A program made the position numbers and the translations under genes. The notes beneath the pieces are model-generated. The model did no database searches. It saw nothing but the letters and a program-made list of their open reading frames with translations, and was not told the DNA's origin. This document shows, piece by piece, positions 23,551-35,330 of a stretch of 64,000 bases of DNA. Where the stretch lies: assembly GCA_941918925.1 (NCBI GenBank), contig OW799234.1, positions 62,786,968 to 62,850,967 on the forward strand, in the 5' to 3' direction. The stretch's first letter is position 1; every line of letters begins with the position of its first letter. This DNA is from Phyto melanocephala. Taxonomy: Eukaryota; Arthropoda; Insecta; Diptera; Rhinophoridae.

Positions 23551-25110
23551 TCTATATAAAAGAGTAACGCGACCAACTGACTGGCTGACTGACTGATTCC
23601 TCATCGCACAGCCCATACGCAAAGAACTTGGGACATGACATTTGGGCAATCGATTCCTCTTTCAGAAGGGATTTTATGAAATTCTTACTTTAAGAGGGTA
23701 AAAAAGGGGTATAAGGTTACCGGGTAAAACTGGTAACCTTATATCTGCTAAACTAAAAATGATATAAATTAACTTGACAGTGTATTTTAATTTTCACAAA
23801 AATTAAGCTGACAGGTGTTGTTGGCCTTTCGTTAAATTTTTAACTCCTCGGGGGGAAAAACGGGTAAAAACTATAATTAGTACTTTTTTGACACCCTTTA
23901 AAGTTTCCAAACACATAAAGCTAGGAATAAATTAAAATCGTACTGGTTAACCCGCGAAAAAATATATATAGGATTTTGGCACGTTTTTCAAATTCGCATG
24001 TATAAAGGGTAAAAATTGTCCCCCTTTATGGCACTTTTTTTAAACCCAAATTTTCTAATAATATTATTTAATGGGACAAAATTTGATAATTATAATTACC
24101 TAATAAAATATGGACAATTATTTAGGTGAAATTTTTGTAAACTTTTAGGTGGACAAAGAAAGGTACCAAAAATAGGAAAATGTGTACAATTCCTAATTAC
24201 AGAGCTAATTTGGAAAAAATTGTAATAGCGATTTTACCAGACATAAAAATTTATGTAATTTGGTAAAAATTGAAATACATTCATAACAGGATAGAAAGGG
24301 GAAAAATGGGGAAAACAGTTTGGTACTTTTTACAACATAATTACTTTTATACAAGAAAAAGTAGAATTACTCACTTTAAATCGTGTCTATTAAAATATTT
24401 TTTTACATAGATATTTGAACATATCAAATTTGGAATTTATACATTAATATAGAAAACCCAAAAAAGGCACTTTTTTGTTTTTTGGGTTCCTTTTGTATTT
24501 TCTACGTTTATGAAGCTATAATTATGATCTAGAAACTATTGATCCGAACTGCGGCTGAAAATGTTATGGTTGACCGAAAAGGTACTTTTTCGAATTTTAA
24601 TGGTACTTTTTGTTATTCCTGCGTTTGTGAGCTAAAATTTCCAGATAAGCGACTACTTTTAAGAAGTGAGACTGAAAATGTTTTGGCCGACCGAAAAGGT
24701 ACTTTTTAGCATTTTTATGGTGCTTTTTGTATTTTCTACGTATATTAGCCTAGAACTTTGAAATTAGTTACTATTGATACGAGAAGAGACTGTTATGGGC
24801 GAACTAAAAATATCATTTTTTGCTTGATAATAAAAGTTGACTTTGAAGATTATAGTAAAGTACAACATGTTACTTTTATTATATCTATAGTCATATTTGC
24901 ATTTTCTGAATTTATGAGTCTACAATTTTAAAAGTCATTAGCACTGATCTTGGTTCAGGTAGGAAATATATCCCCGATATATCCTTACTGTACTTTTTAC
25001 TTTTATAAATGAAATGATTCAGAGAGACAAGTTTTCATTAATTTAATAAAAAAATAACTTGAGTATTTAATAAATAGTAAGAACTGCGCTATCGAAGTAG
25101 CGGGTAATAG
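23551..25110 (+). mobile_element. Helitron-like element, copy 2, with 3' hairpin
   Basis: Begins TCTATATAAAAGAG after A and ends …GGGTAATAG before T. A perfect 5-bp hairpin CGCTA-TCGAAG-TAGCG (25087-25102) lies 8 bases from the end. TC start, A/T target and near-terminal hairpin are Helitron hallmarks; the canonical CTAG end reads ATAG here. The body matches copy 1 at 17579. It holds about three tandem units at 24466-24815. No Rep/helicase coding is seen, so it is non-autonomous. Confidence 0.7.
24466..24815 (+). repeat. About 116-bp tandem units inside Helitron-like element
   Basis: GGTACTTTTT/GGCACTTTTTT starts recur at 24466, 24581 and 24698 (115 and 117 bp apart), followed each time by a TTTTGTATTTTCTACG-like block and ACTGAAAATGTT or its variant before the next unit. 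Confidence 0.6.
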
Positions 25111-25264
25111 TATGGATATAAACAAGTAAGAGCACTATATTCGGCTGTGCCGAATCTTTTATACCCACCACCAATTTTGTGTACATTTAAAGCACAATAT
25201 TTATTATTTTGTTACTCATTATGGAATAATCTCTTTATAATAAAATATGTATCACTTTCTTTGT

Positions 25265-25649
25265 AGAAGGTGGTTAAATTTTAAGGACCCATGTTGAAGG
25301 TGAACTACACCTAGTCATTAAATTTGTTTTCTGCATTTAACTTCACATTTCTCAATCTCAAACTTACTCAATTTGATCCGTGGAAAGATACGCAAATGAG
25401 CAACGCTTTAAAGTTATTCAGGTTTTTTATAAAAATGGGCGTTCAAATCAAAATGCATTTTGTGCACTTCGTAATTCTTTCGGTCAACATAATCGTTCAA
25501 ATTCGTCCACAATCGGCCGATATTTTGTTCCATACATAATTGAACCATACAAATATTATAATTATAAAAAGAAATGATAATAATTTCTTAAATAATTTGT
25601 GTTTTATTTAAAATCAACATCGGCCCTTAAAATTTAACCACCCTTAATA
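25265..25649 (+). mobile_element. Mariner-derived MITE inside Helentron E
   Basis: Inverted ends of about 30 bp (GGTGGTTAAATTTTAAGG and the inverse of GGGTGGTTAAATTTTAAG). From 25380 the sequence reads MERYANEQRFKVIQVFYKNG and NQNAFCALRNSF, the N-terminal helix-turn-helix of a mariner-like transposase, then passes directly into GRYFVPYII, a degraded C-terminus (GGHLADIVFH type). The catalytic core is deleted. The same insertion occupies the same place in the Helentrons at 28683 and 35331. Confidence 0.8.
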
Positions 25650-25699
25650 ACTTCGATATGATAGTAAAATGTTTTCGTAAATTTAGTCTTTTAGTGAGA

Positions 25700-26240
25700 G
25701 TGGGCGTTAAAATAGGCGTGTCAATAAAGTTTCTGCTAATAAATACAACTTAGATATTTCAATATGGTCCTTTATTTTCTCAAAAACTTTGTCAATATAG
25801 AAATTACATGAATTTAAGATAAACCGTTATATGGGAGGTAGGCGTTAAAGTGGGTGTGTCACATAAACTTTTTGGCACAACAATTACATTGATTAGAAGG
25901 ATATATGTAGCAAATTTGATCGTCACACCTCTAATTTTAAATTACATTAACGGTAGATAACATGAAAAGTGGGCGTTACAGTAGGCGTGCCAAAGTTGTT
26001 TTTGCTAATGAGTACAACTTAGATTTTTCAATAATGCCCTTTATTATTCCAAAATCTTTATTACTAGAGAAATTATATGAATTTTGGGTAAAACGTTATA
26101 TGGGAGGTGGGCGTAAAAGTGGGCGTGGCACATTGATTTACAAAAAAGCGTCTCACCAAAAAGCAAAGTGTGCAAAATTTCAGAGTCGTACATCCAATTT
26201 TGTTGCTTTTATGACGTTTTTGTTTTTAAATATACCGAAA
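25700..26240 (-). repeat. GTGGGCG-type direct repeats of Helentron E
   Basis: GTGGGCGTTA starts at 25700 and 25969, followed by GGCGTG, TTTCAATA and AAACGTTATATGGGAGG. These correspond to the 288-bp units of copy F, here about two copies with deletions. Confidence 0.6.
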
Positions 26241-26721
26241 AATACACTGTGCGGTATAAATTTTCGTACATTTTGATCGATAACTCCTTTCCTAATGCAT
26301 AGATTTAGGTAATTTTCGGGAAAAATATTGTTTTTACTCAGGAAATATATATTCGAAGTTTCATGAGTCTACGTTAATGCGTTTGGACACAATTCCATTT
26401 TATCCGATGTTCGAAGGACACGGTTGTTTCAACTAACTCTTGCACTACGAGCTATAACTCTCTTCCTAATATTCCGATTTAGCCCAAACCTTGTCTATAA
26501 GAAAGATTCTGGCAAAATTTGAGTCTCCTAGCTTTTTCGGTGCGACCTCTATCGTGCTTTAAACAGACGGACAGGCGGACGGACATATCTATATCGTCAT
26601 CAAATCAAACCCTGATTCGGAATATATATACTTTATGGGGTCTAAAATGGATATTTCGATGTGTTACAAACGGAATGACAAAATGAATATACCCCCACCA
26701 TTTTTTTGGTGGCGGGTTTAA

Positions 26722-28505
26722 ATATAAGGGCTTAAATAATAGAATACAAATAAATATGTGAAAATTTAAATTAACGTATCAGATTAAATTTAAAATCTAG
26801 GCTACGCTAGGATGAAGTCATTATACCTATAAACATTATCAGATACGGTACCGCCGAATACAGCACTACTACCTACTTGTGTTATCTTGAGGCACCAAAT
26901 TTGTTTTGGCCACTAGGGTAGATTACATAATAATAATAATAATAATAATAATAATAGATTGAAAACTAAAATAATAAGTGCAATAATTAACTACAATAGC
27001 TTAAGGTTCTATATTAATTTGCCTAAAAAAAAAACACAGCGATAAATTGTTGACGATAAAATAATAATGTCATCGGTGAAATTGACAAAAATTAAAGACA
27101 CTAAATGTTACAGTAAAAAAAAACAATATGGGGAACAGAAAAATTTATTACATTTTCATAAAACACAGTTTTTATATCGTCACTCATATTTGCTTTCGCA
27201 TACATAAGTTGCCTCTGTTAAAACAAATCTTTAATAATTATCTTAAACTATAACTAAGAAATTTGTCTACTAGCATACACTATTAGGCACGTTCTAAATT
27301 CATTACCAACTGGGTATATTTACAATAACACTCACGCACGCATACACTTTCGTATTAAGTAAGTGACTTGGCTGTGTTTAATCGCAAAAGACATATAAAC
27401 ATCGAAGTGAGCATATACATAGATTTATCTTTAATGGTCACTTATTGGTTTATCCAATTAATTTATTATATTTTGACAAAATTAACACATGACACAAATA
27501 CGGAACACACGGCCAAACATTCCAAATCATTACAAAATTATTTTACTTAAACTCAAACACCAGTCACATACCATTCTCCTTGTGATAAGTACGAAATATT
27601 TGGACATTTGTCAAAAACTATTTGGTAATATGATTATATATGTATGTATAAACACACATAGTATATGTACATGTGTGCGAATAGCAGTTGTGTATGATAA
27701 CTATGTATAAATGCAAATAACCCATTTGGCCATGTGTTCAAGGCATCCTCAACGATGGCTAGAAAACAATGTTAGAAAGTGGAATACATATTGAAGACAA
27801 ATTCGTCACTGAATTTGTCATCAACGGAATGAAATACAGGGTCAACGAAGATTGCTATTAAACTATCGTTAGCGAAAAGTGTAATAAAAAATTCTGTATA
27901 TAAAAAATTAAAAAAATGTCTTCTAAGAAATCCTCACAAACACCGACTTTGCCAACTGGGTATTTAACCCAAGAGGAGTATGATTCTACATCTGTGTGTG
28001 TGTGTTTACCATATCTAATGCCAATTTTATAACAAATTCAAATGACTTGGAAAATGAAATGACAGTAATAAATGATCGGATTGCCAAAACTAGTGTGTAG
28101 TTTTTGTCTAAATAAACACAAACACACAAACTCTTAATACGAATATTAATGTCAACTGATACTGAAAAGATTAGGCAACAGTGAAGTATATTTTATTAGT
28201 GTATTTATTATGTTAATTGTTTTAAATTGATTTAGTGAATACAATAAAAAAAACAAATTTTTTTTTAAATCTTTAAGAAGAAAGAGAAAAAACAACATTT
28301 CAACAAATTTACTGCTTTAAAGTCAATAAAATATTTTTTATTTTGCATCATTCAGTAACTTTGGAAAATTTAAAAAAAATTTTAGATAAATTAAAAAATA
28401 AAAAAAAAACAAATCTATATTTTTTTATAATTTTTATTTATAAAGAATTTTGTGTAAATTCGCTATTCTTTATACATCTGTATGCAATATTGGTATAAAC
28501 TTATA
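26722..28505. other. Mostly unrecognised, with a Helentron end and a microsatellite
   Basis: Around 26840-26882 a diverged Helentron 3' end (CCGCCGAATACAGCACTACTACCTACTTGT) is visible in plus orientation as shorter blocks: GCCGAATACAGCAC and CTACTTGT. 26928-26957 is (AAT)n. The rest has no gene; frames at 27368-27710 lack motifs. Confidence 0.45.
26928..26957. repeat. (AAT)n microsatellite
   Basis: About ten uninterrupted ATA triplets. Confidence 0.9.
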
Positions 28506-28824
28506 CCATAGACATACGACAGCGTTAATTTGCATTAAAAGTCTTAATTTAAATTAACTATTGAATTATCCCCATTCCAATGTGTATTAGATTTCACGTA
28601 AATGCACTGAATCAAATTGAATTTAAACTGCATTTAGCAATTTCAGTATGGCAACACGGTCGGCAATCAATCAAAAAATTAAACAAGTAAGAGCACTATA
28701 TTCGGCTGTGCCAAATCTTTTATACCCACCACCAATTTTGTGTACATTTAAAGCCCAATATTTATTATTTTGTTAATCGCTATGGAATAATCTCTTTATA
28801 ATAAAATATGTATCACTTTCTTTG

Positions 28825-29424
28825 TAGAAGGTGGTTAAATTTTAAGGGCCCATGTTGAAGATGAGCAACACAAACAACAAGTTTTTTTTGCATCCATTTG
28901 ACATTTCTCAATCTCAGACCAACTTAATTTGAACAGTGGAAAGATACGTAAATGAGCAACGCGTTAAAGTTATTCAGGTTTTTTATAAAAATGGGCGTTC
29001 AAATCAAAATGCATTTTGTGCACTTCGTAATTCTTTTTATCAACATAAGTGTTCAAATTCGTCCACAATAGGGAAAATTGTAAAAAATATTTAAATTTCT
29101 GCAAAACAGGTCTGTATAAAATGTTAGAAAATCTGTGAATGCCTTTTGAGTTCGTTGAATGTGAACCATTGCTGTTTTTTGCGATAGTGTGGCAAAAGAG
29201 CAGTCAACATCGACTCATCATCATGCCGAACAATTGTCATTGAAAATTTGGACCATCCGATAGAGGAGTGGCGCCATCGACCATTTGGCCAATATTTTGT
29301 TAAATACATAATTAAACCATACAAATATTATCATTACAAAAAGAAATAATAATAATTTCATAAATAATTTGAGTTTTATTTAAATTCAACATCGACCCTT
29401 AAAATTTACCCACCCTTAATAACT
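28825..29424 (+). mobile_element. Mariner-derived MITE inside Helentron F
   Basis: Longer version of the 25265 MITE, about 600 bp, with the same outer junctions. It retains degraded N-terminal coding (NGRSNQNAFCALR, then HH.. and QL-type remnants) and then the C-terminal VIENLD-like segment. The DDE core is deleted at the same place as in 37263-37866 and 54982-55570. Confidence 0.75.
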
Positions 29425-29471
29425 TCGATATGAAAGGAAAATGTTTTCGTAAATTTAGTCTTTTAGTGAAA

Positions 29472-30240
29472 GTGGGCGTTAAAGTAGGCGTGTCAATAAA
29501 GTTTCTGCTAATAAAATCAACTTAGATATTTCAATATAGTCCTTTATTTTCCCAAAAACTTTGTCAATATAGAAATTACATAAATATAAGATAAACCGTT
29601 ATATGGGAAGTAGGCGTTCAAGTGGGCGTGTCACTTAAATTTTTTGGCACAACAATAACATTGCCTAGAAGGATATACGTAGCAAATTTCATCATCATAC
29701 CTCTAATTTTGGCGGTTTTGTAAGCTTTTAAATTTTATTAACGGTAGATAACGTGAAAAGTGGGCGTTATAGTAGGCGTGTCAAAGTTGTTTTTGCTAAT
29801 GAGTACCACTTAGATGTTTCAATATAGTCCTTTATTATTCCAAAATATTTATTAATAGAGAAATTATATGAATTTTAGGTAAAACGTTATATGGGAGGTG
29901 GGCGTAAAAGTGGGCGTGGCACCTTAATTTTCTATCACAGTTATAAAATTGCCTAGAAGGATATACGTAGCAAATTTCATCATCATACCTCTAATTTTGT
30001 CGGTTTTATAAGCTTTTAAATTTCATTAACGGTAGATAACGTGAAAAGTGGGCGTTATAGTAGGCGTGTCAAAGTTATTTTTGCGAATGAGTACAACTTA
30101 GGTGTTTCAATATAGTCCTTTATTATTCCAAAATCTTTATTATAAGAGAAATTATATGAATTTAAGTTAAAACGTTATAGGGGAGATGGGCGTTAAAGTG
30201 GGCGTGGCACATTGATTTTCCGTTACAAAAAAGCCCCTCA
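29472..30240 (-). repeat. 288-bp tandem units of Helentron F
   Basis: GTGGGCGTTA starts at 29472, 29760 and 30048, exactly 288 bp apart twice. Each unit contains GTAGGCGTGTCAA, TTTCAATATAGTCCTTTATT, a TTATATGGGA block and CCTAGAAGGATATACGTAGC; the third unit is partial and runs on into ACCGCACAGTG sequence. Confidence 0.8.
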
Positions 30241-31210
30241 CCAAAAAGCAAAGTGTGCAAAATTTCAGAGTCGTACAGTCAATTTTGTTGCTTTTATGGC
30301 GTTTTTGTTTTTAAATATACCGAAAAATACACTGTGCGGTATAAATTTTCGTACATTTTGATCGATAACTCTTTTCCTAATGCATAGATTTAGGTAATTT
30401 TTAGGGAAAAATATTGTTTTTACTCAGGAAATATATACTCGAAGTTTCAAGAGTCTACGTTAATGCGTTTGGACACAATTCCATTTTATTCGATGCTCGA
30501 CGGACACGGTTTTTTCGACCTACTCTTGCTTTTCGAGCTATAACTCTCTTCCTAATATTCCGATTTAGCCAAATAAACCTTGTCTATAAGAAAGTTTCTG
30601 GCAAAATTTTAGCCCCCTAGCTCTTTCGGTGCGACCTCTATCGTGCTTTCAACAGACGGACAGACGGACGGACATAGCTAGATCGTCATCAAATCAAACC
30701 CTGATTCAGAATATATATACTTTATGGGGTCTAAAATGGATATTTCGATGTGTTACAAACGGAATGACAAAATGAATATACCCCCACCATTTTTTTGGTG
30801 GCGGGTATAAAAATCAAAAATGTAAAATAAAAATAGATTCGATATGTTGAAATTTTTTACATATTTTTTGGAATGCCTTTCTGTTTAGGCGAAAGTTTTC
30901 CAAAATACTGGTATCGTCCATCGTCACTCTCCCAAAAAGTCCTGTTACGGTCCTTTAAAAATATACCACATACATACCTACATGAAAAGATACCATTAAA
31001 CCTACGAATTTCCACAATTCCCTTTCTCTTATTTCAGAGTGTCCTTCTGCCATCCCAACTTGTAGGAACATGTTCAGATTTGTGATTGCTAGTGCATTTA
31101 CAATTTTTACAATTTTCACTAAATGCAAAAACAGTCGTCTGTTACAGCAATATTTTAATTTGTATTAGTGAGATTTTAATGCAAATTAACGCTGTCGTCT
31201 GTCTATGGTA

Positions 31211-32411
31211 TTACATTTAATTTATTTTTAATTTGAATTTTCTATCTACGAAAAATTCTTAATACATTATCTATTTTTATATAAGTTTTTCTTTTTACAA
31301 TTGCGGTAAATTTCCTCTTATATAATTCTCTATTTGTTGACAATTAAAAAAAGTCTATATTAGGAAACTCTTCTATAAAATATATTTTAAGAAATAAAAA
31401 TATGTACATATCGAAGGTTACAGGTAGAAAGCCCCTAACTCATATTATATTTACAAGAAACTAGCCAAGCCCGGCGCGCGTTGCAACGCATTCTGAATTT
31501 TAATTAAATATCAAATGCAAGAAGCTAAAAATTATAACTTTTTTTTTATGGGCTTGGCACTGCCCACTTTTCTAATCACGAAACTGTAAAGTCATGTCAG
31601 CTTAATATGTTGGGTTTGTTGCCGCGATACACAAAACTTATGAGTTAGCCTTGATTAGTTTCGAAAACTTATTTCACTCGGCCTTTTTTAGTTTCTTTTT
31701 AGGAAAATTTAAACTTTAGTTGGAATTTATCCACTTTTTCCGGAAATTTTCCCAATGAAGATTAAACGTTGTCTACGTTACCTTTTTTGACGTGTTGGTC
31801 CACTTAGGCTTAAAATTGGACATGTCCTGTTTTACCTTTGTTTTTTTAAATATTTTTTTAGCAAGGGGCCAATAAATACCTTTCCACAAGCCGATGTTCT
31901 GGACAGTTGGGTGGATTTGACTCCCGTGGTACAAAATTAACATTTTTGTTTGAATAATACTCAAGGCCCTCTTTGCGATTTGAAACTTTCTGAACTTTAT
32001 GCGACTTTTACATATTCTTAGCTTTGGCTTTGCGCACAAAAGAACCAGAGCATTTAATTTATGATTTTCTTTTCGGTGCTATTTGAAAGATATGTTCGTC
32101 TTCTTTAGCCTCACCAACATTTTCTAGGCTTTTTTTCTGTTTTCCAATTTTAATACAAAGCTTAAGTCTTCTTTATACTGTTTTATGACTTTGACAACAG
32201 TGTGATAATGATCGTTAAGATATTTGTCGAAAGTCCATTTTGGATTTCTTTAATAAGTTTTTAATGTTCTTTCAAGTATTTTTTGTTGTCAGTTGGAATG
32301 AAAATAGGTAATAAGTTTTTACTAATTTGACAAAGAAAATGTGTCTAGGCTTCTTTTAAAGTTTAAAGTTTTTTTAAAGTATCCAGCCAGTCAGTTTTTT
32401 AACTATAACTA
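31211..32411. other. Mostly unrecognised, includes one Helitron-like end
   Basis: At 31461 a minus-strand Helitron-like 3' end is visible: CTAG preceded (minus strand) by GCGTTGCAACGC, a perfect palindrome, and GCCGGGCTTGG. No matching 5' end was found, so the length is unknown. The rest (31600-32411) is AT-rich; an 88-codon minus-strand frame at 31773-32039 has no motif I know. Confidence 0.45.
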
Positions 32412-32796
32412 CCCAGCAAAATAACACATTACAAAATAATGAGTTTAAAGTTCTTTACTACTTACAATTTGGCATTTAAAACAATTATTTTAACACGTCG
32501 ATGTCATTGTAGGCAAGTACTTACCACGTTCGCTTACAAATGGGGAATCAAAACAGTACTTACTACCTTCGCTTACAAATAGTGACTTAAATAAGTATTA
32601 ACTTTAATAGCAATAAATAAGTACTTGATTTCAATAATCTAAATAAGCCATTAATAATATGGGCTTAAAAAAAATTTTTTTTTTAGTTCTTTTAAAGACG
32701 AAAATTCGCTTTGATTATTCTGTGATACGTTATTTTGGAATTTAAAAATCCGTGAAAATCTGTAAGTCATCAGTTTGCTTATGAACTGCTTTGCTT

Positions 32797-34160
32797 AAGC
32801 TGGAGTTACATACCATGCGTTCTATCCGTTGTTCCGTTTTATGCAACTATCAAAAAGTAGAATCAGTGTAATTGTACGTGACAAGTTACACAGCAAAACG
32901 CAAAGAATGCATAAACGTATCAACGCAGCAAAGTAGGTTTACTTTCTACTTTTGTATCCGTCGCATAAAAGGTGAATAAAAGTCAGCTGTTGTTGATAGC
33001 CATGGATGACAAATAATATTTTTTTGTCGATGTTATCGATAAATCTGATTGTGTGGTGGATTAATTTTTTTCATTTTTTTGTATTAAAAAATATTTTTAA
33101 TAAAAGAAAAGGCATTCGAAATAAAGTTTACAATTACTTTTAAGAAGCACATACATAAAAACTAATTTTAAACACAATTTTTTCATTACCAAAATTTTTA
33201 TTCTACTTATCGATAACTATTATGTGCTGAGTGTCATCTCTGTTTATTATTAAAAGAAAACAAGTGCAATGGAGGAGATGCTTATTGATGCTTGTGTTAT
33301 TTTTGATATTTTTGTAGCACAAAAATGATCTAATATATTTCAAAAGTTATTAATTAAATTCCAAAAATAGTAAATAGAATTTCGAAATTGGTAATTGATT
33401 TTCAAAAGCTACGAATTGAATTTTAAAATTATCCATAATATATAAATTTAATTGATTTGTTTCTTCAAATTACAATAATATTCCATTAATACTTTTGGAA
33501 TACTATTAATAACGTAATAAATATCACTTGTAATTGACAAATTATTAATTTTTAAGTAGACTTAGGGCCATTATTACAACTTGCCGTTAGCTAAAGGCAG
33601 AATTTTGTTTGGCAGATAAATGGCTTTGCATCATAAACCCTTAATTTATTATTTTTTTATTCATTAAATATTATTAAAATTAATAATAATAACAATAAAA
33701 AAATGGAAGATGTAATAATGCAAAGCTATTTATCGAACAGACAAAATCTTACCTTTAACTAAAGACAAGTTGTAATAATATTTAGGCTCAACAAAAAGAA
33801 AACATTTATTTATAATTTATATAATCTAATTTATTATAATTTAATACAATTTTTTCCTATTTCGTTCTTCAAAAAATTACAAAATTCAATACATGTATAT
33901 CCAAAAACAGTACAAATATAAAAAAACAGTACTTTTTCGTACTGTTTTAGGTATTGTGAATATAACAGTACACATTACAAAAAACAGTACATGTACTGTT
34001 TAAAACAGTACGAATGGCAACCCTAACACAACAGCTAATTAAAACATAAGAGTTGATGCATAAAACGCATTGTATGTAACTTAAGTTTAGAAACGTATAA
34101 AAAGGTGAAAAAGTATCAAACGCAACAACGCATGAACGGATGGTATGTAACTCCAGCTTT
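32797..34160. mobile_element. Inverted-repeat element with long direct flanks
   Basis: Ends AAGCTGGAGTTACATACCAT and its inverse agree over about 40 bp with a few changes (CCGTTGTTCCG against CGTTGTTGCG). Direct flanks ATGAACTGCTTTGCTT (32781-32796) and ATGAAGTGCTTTACTA (34161-34176) match at 13 of 16 positions and could be an aged target duplication. The body has no recognised coding. ACAGTAC is repeated about eight times at 33905-34010. A smaller MITE lies inside at 33565-33789. Confidence 0.6.
33565..33789. mobile_element. GGGCCATTATTACAAC MITE
   Basis: About 60-bp imperfect inverted arms: TTATTACAACTTGCCGTTAG…TTTGCA on the left and TGCAAAGC…AAGTTGTAATAA on the right, with an A/T spacer of about 90 bp. 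It is the innermost member of a three-level nest. Matching arms occur at 56528 and 61405. Confidence 0.7.
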
Positions 34161-34435
34161 ATGAAGTGCTTTACTAAAACATTATTACTTATAATCTAAG
34201 TGTCTTTAACTTAATGAGAATTGTAAAAAGTTATGTATTGGAATGGCTTCTAGCAAATTCCGCAACAAGAAATTGTTATGAGTGTGTATCTAAGCAAATG
34301 TCTGCAAGTAAGTACTTACGAATCACATTAGAAATCAAATCATTACTAAAACACTTCTTAGTTAGACGATATGTAATAGTCATTCAAAAGTATGTTGTTT
34401 AGTAAGAGCAAGGCATTACCTAGTTTATGCTGGGT

Positions 34436-34945
34436 ATGGACGCGAAAAATAATATATTTAATAACTTTAAGACAATACTATATATCGTTTGATTCGCTTC
34501 TTCAGTAATATAAGATTAAACATTGTTTAAAACGCCTATAGATATCAACTTAAAAGAAACATTCTTCTATTGAAAGTTCCAAATATTTCGAAATAAATTG
34601 AATAAAAATATATTATTACATTATTTCAGCTCTTCGAATCTAAATAACACTCATACATAAATACCATTGTTAAACTTTTGGGTTTGATATACTACGTATT
34701 TTTCAAGTATTCAGACACACATACTTATGTGTTTTTAAAATCAAAGGTGACAACGAATAAATTCTGAAAATTTTACTTAAGTAAATTAAGTCTTTTAATT
34801 CAATTTCTATTATGTTTGTTAAAAAATTCGTTTCAATAGAGAAATATTTACAAAATATCTGTGCTTTTTCAAATTCTTTTAAAACAGAAATATAAAAATG
34901 ACAACTTTTGAAAATCTATTAATTTTCGACTGTTCTTCCATTATT
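34436..34945. other. No feature seen
   Basis: AT-rich spacer between two CCCAGCA-type ends. Confidence 0.4.
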
Positions 34946-35330
34946 ACCCAGCAAAAAAAATTGCTAGTAGTGCAAAACGAATTATATTTTCAAGACTTCT
35001 GAAGCAATTGTGAAAAAGCATTAATTTTAAATGACTTCCTAACTACAAAATAATATGTCATAAATAATGCGATTAAAATTGAATGCAACATCAGTAAAAT
35101 GTCTTAAGCAATTCATGTAAACAAACAAATTCAACTCATGAAATATCCGATGCTTTTCACCAAATATGCATGAGTTTCATGCACTTATTATAATGGAGTG
35201 CAGTTCATTAATATATTCATGTAAACACATGATCTCGAATGACACGCTAATGTTCAAATCATCAGTATTTTCACTTAAATTTAATCACTTCGTTATCATT
35301 TGAAGCCCTGCAAATTCATTTTTATACCCG
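34946..35330 (+). mobile_element. CCCAGCA-ended element, left part
   Basis: Starts ACCCAGCAAAAAAAATTGC. Its sequence (AGTGCAAAACGAATTATATT, ACTTCTGA, CAATTCATGTAA, CGAATGACACGCTAATGTT) matches the reverse complement of 38430-39904 in the same order. The right end is not found beyond the Helentron inserted at 35331, so the element is partial. The TGCATGAGTTTCATGCA palindrome is at about 35169. Confidence 0.55.

Larger units (their letters stand above)
25122..26721 (-). mobile_element. Helentron family 2, copy E
   Basis: The left end is the reverse complement of a Helentron 3' end (ACAAGTAAG, ATTCGGC-TGT-GCCGAAT). The right end is the inverse of TATACCCGCCACC…GGTGG…GGGTATA, forming a terminal palindrome around an A/T run. 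Interior blocks in minus orientation: a mariner-derived MITE at 25265-25649, GTGGGCG-type tandem units, ACCGCACAGTGTAT, CACGATAGAGGTCGCACCG, a CCGTCTGTCC tract and CCCCATAAAGTATATAT. It starts 11 bp after the Helitron-like element ends. Confidence 0.85.
28683..30811 (-). mobile_element. Helentron family 2, copy F
   Basis: Same ends and block order as copy E: ACAAGTAAG and ATTCGGC hairpin on the left (the hairpin arm reads CCAAAT here, one change), mariner-derived MITE, three 288-bp tandem units, then the ACCGCACAGTG, CACGATAGAGGTCG, CAGACGGACAGACGG and GGTGGCGGGTATAA end. Its insertion split a TA-flanked MITE. Confidence 0.85.
28506..31208. mobile_element. TA-flanked inverted-repeat element split by a Helentron
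   Basis: Left CCATAGACATACGACAGCG and right inverse of CCATAGACAGACGACAGCG both continue TTAATTTGCATTAAAA, giving inverted ends of about 35 bp with one mismatch, flanked by TA at 28504-28505 and 31209-31210. Without the Helentron at 28683-30811 it would be about 575 bp, a typical MITE. I see no coding. Confidence 0.75.
32412..34435. mobile_element. Possible CCCAGCA-ended element (outer shell of a nest)
   Basis: Left ACCCAGCAAAA and right TTATGCTGGGT form short inverted ends matching those at 34946 and 39904. Inside lies the element at 32797-34160. A 40-bp near-tandem duplication (AGTACTTAC…TTCGCTTACAAAT) is at 32515-32586. The call rests on only eight terminal bases plus family context. Confidence 0.35.
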
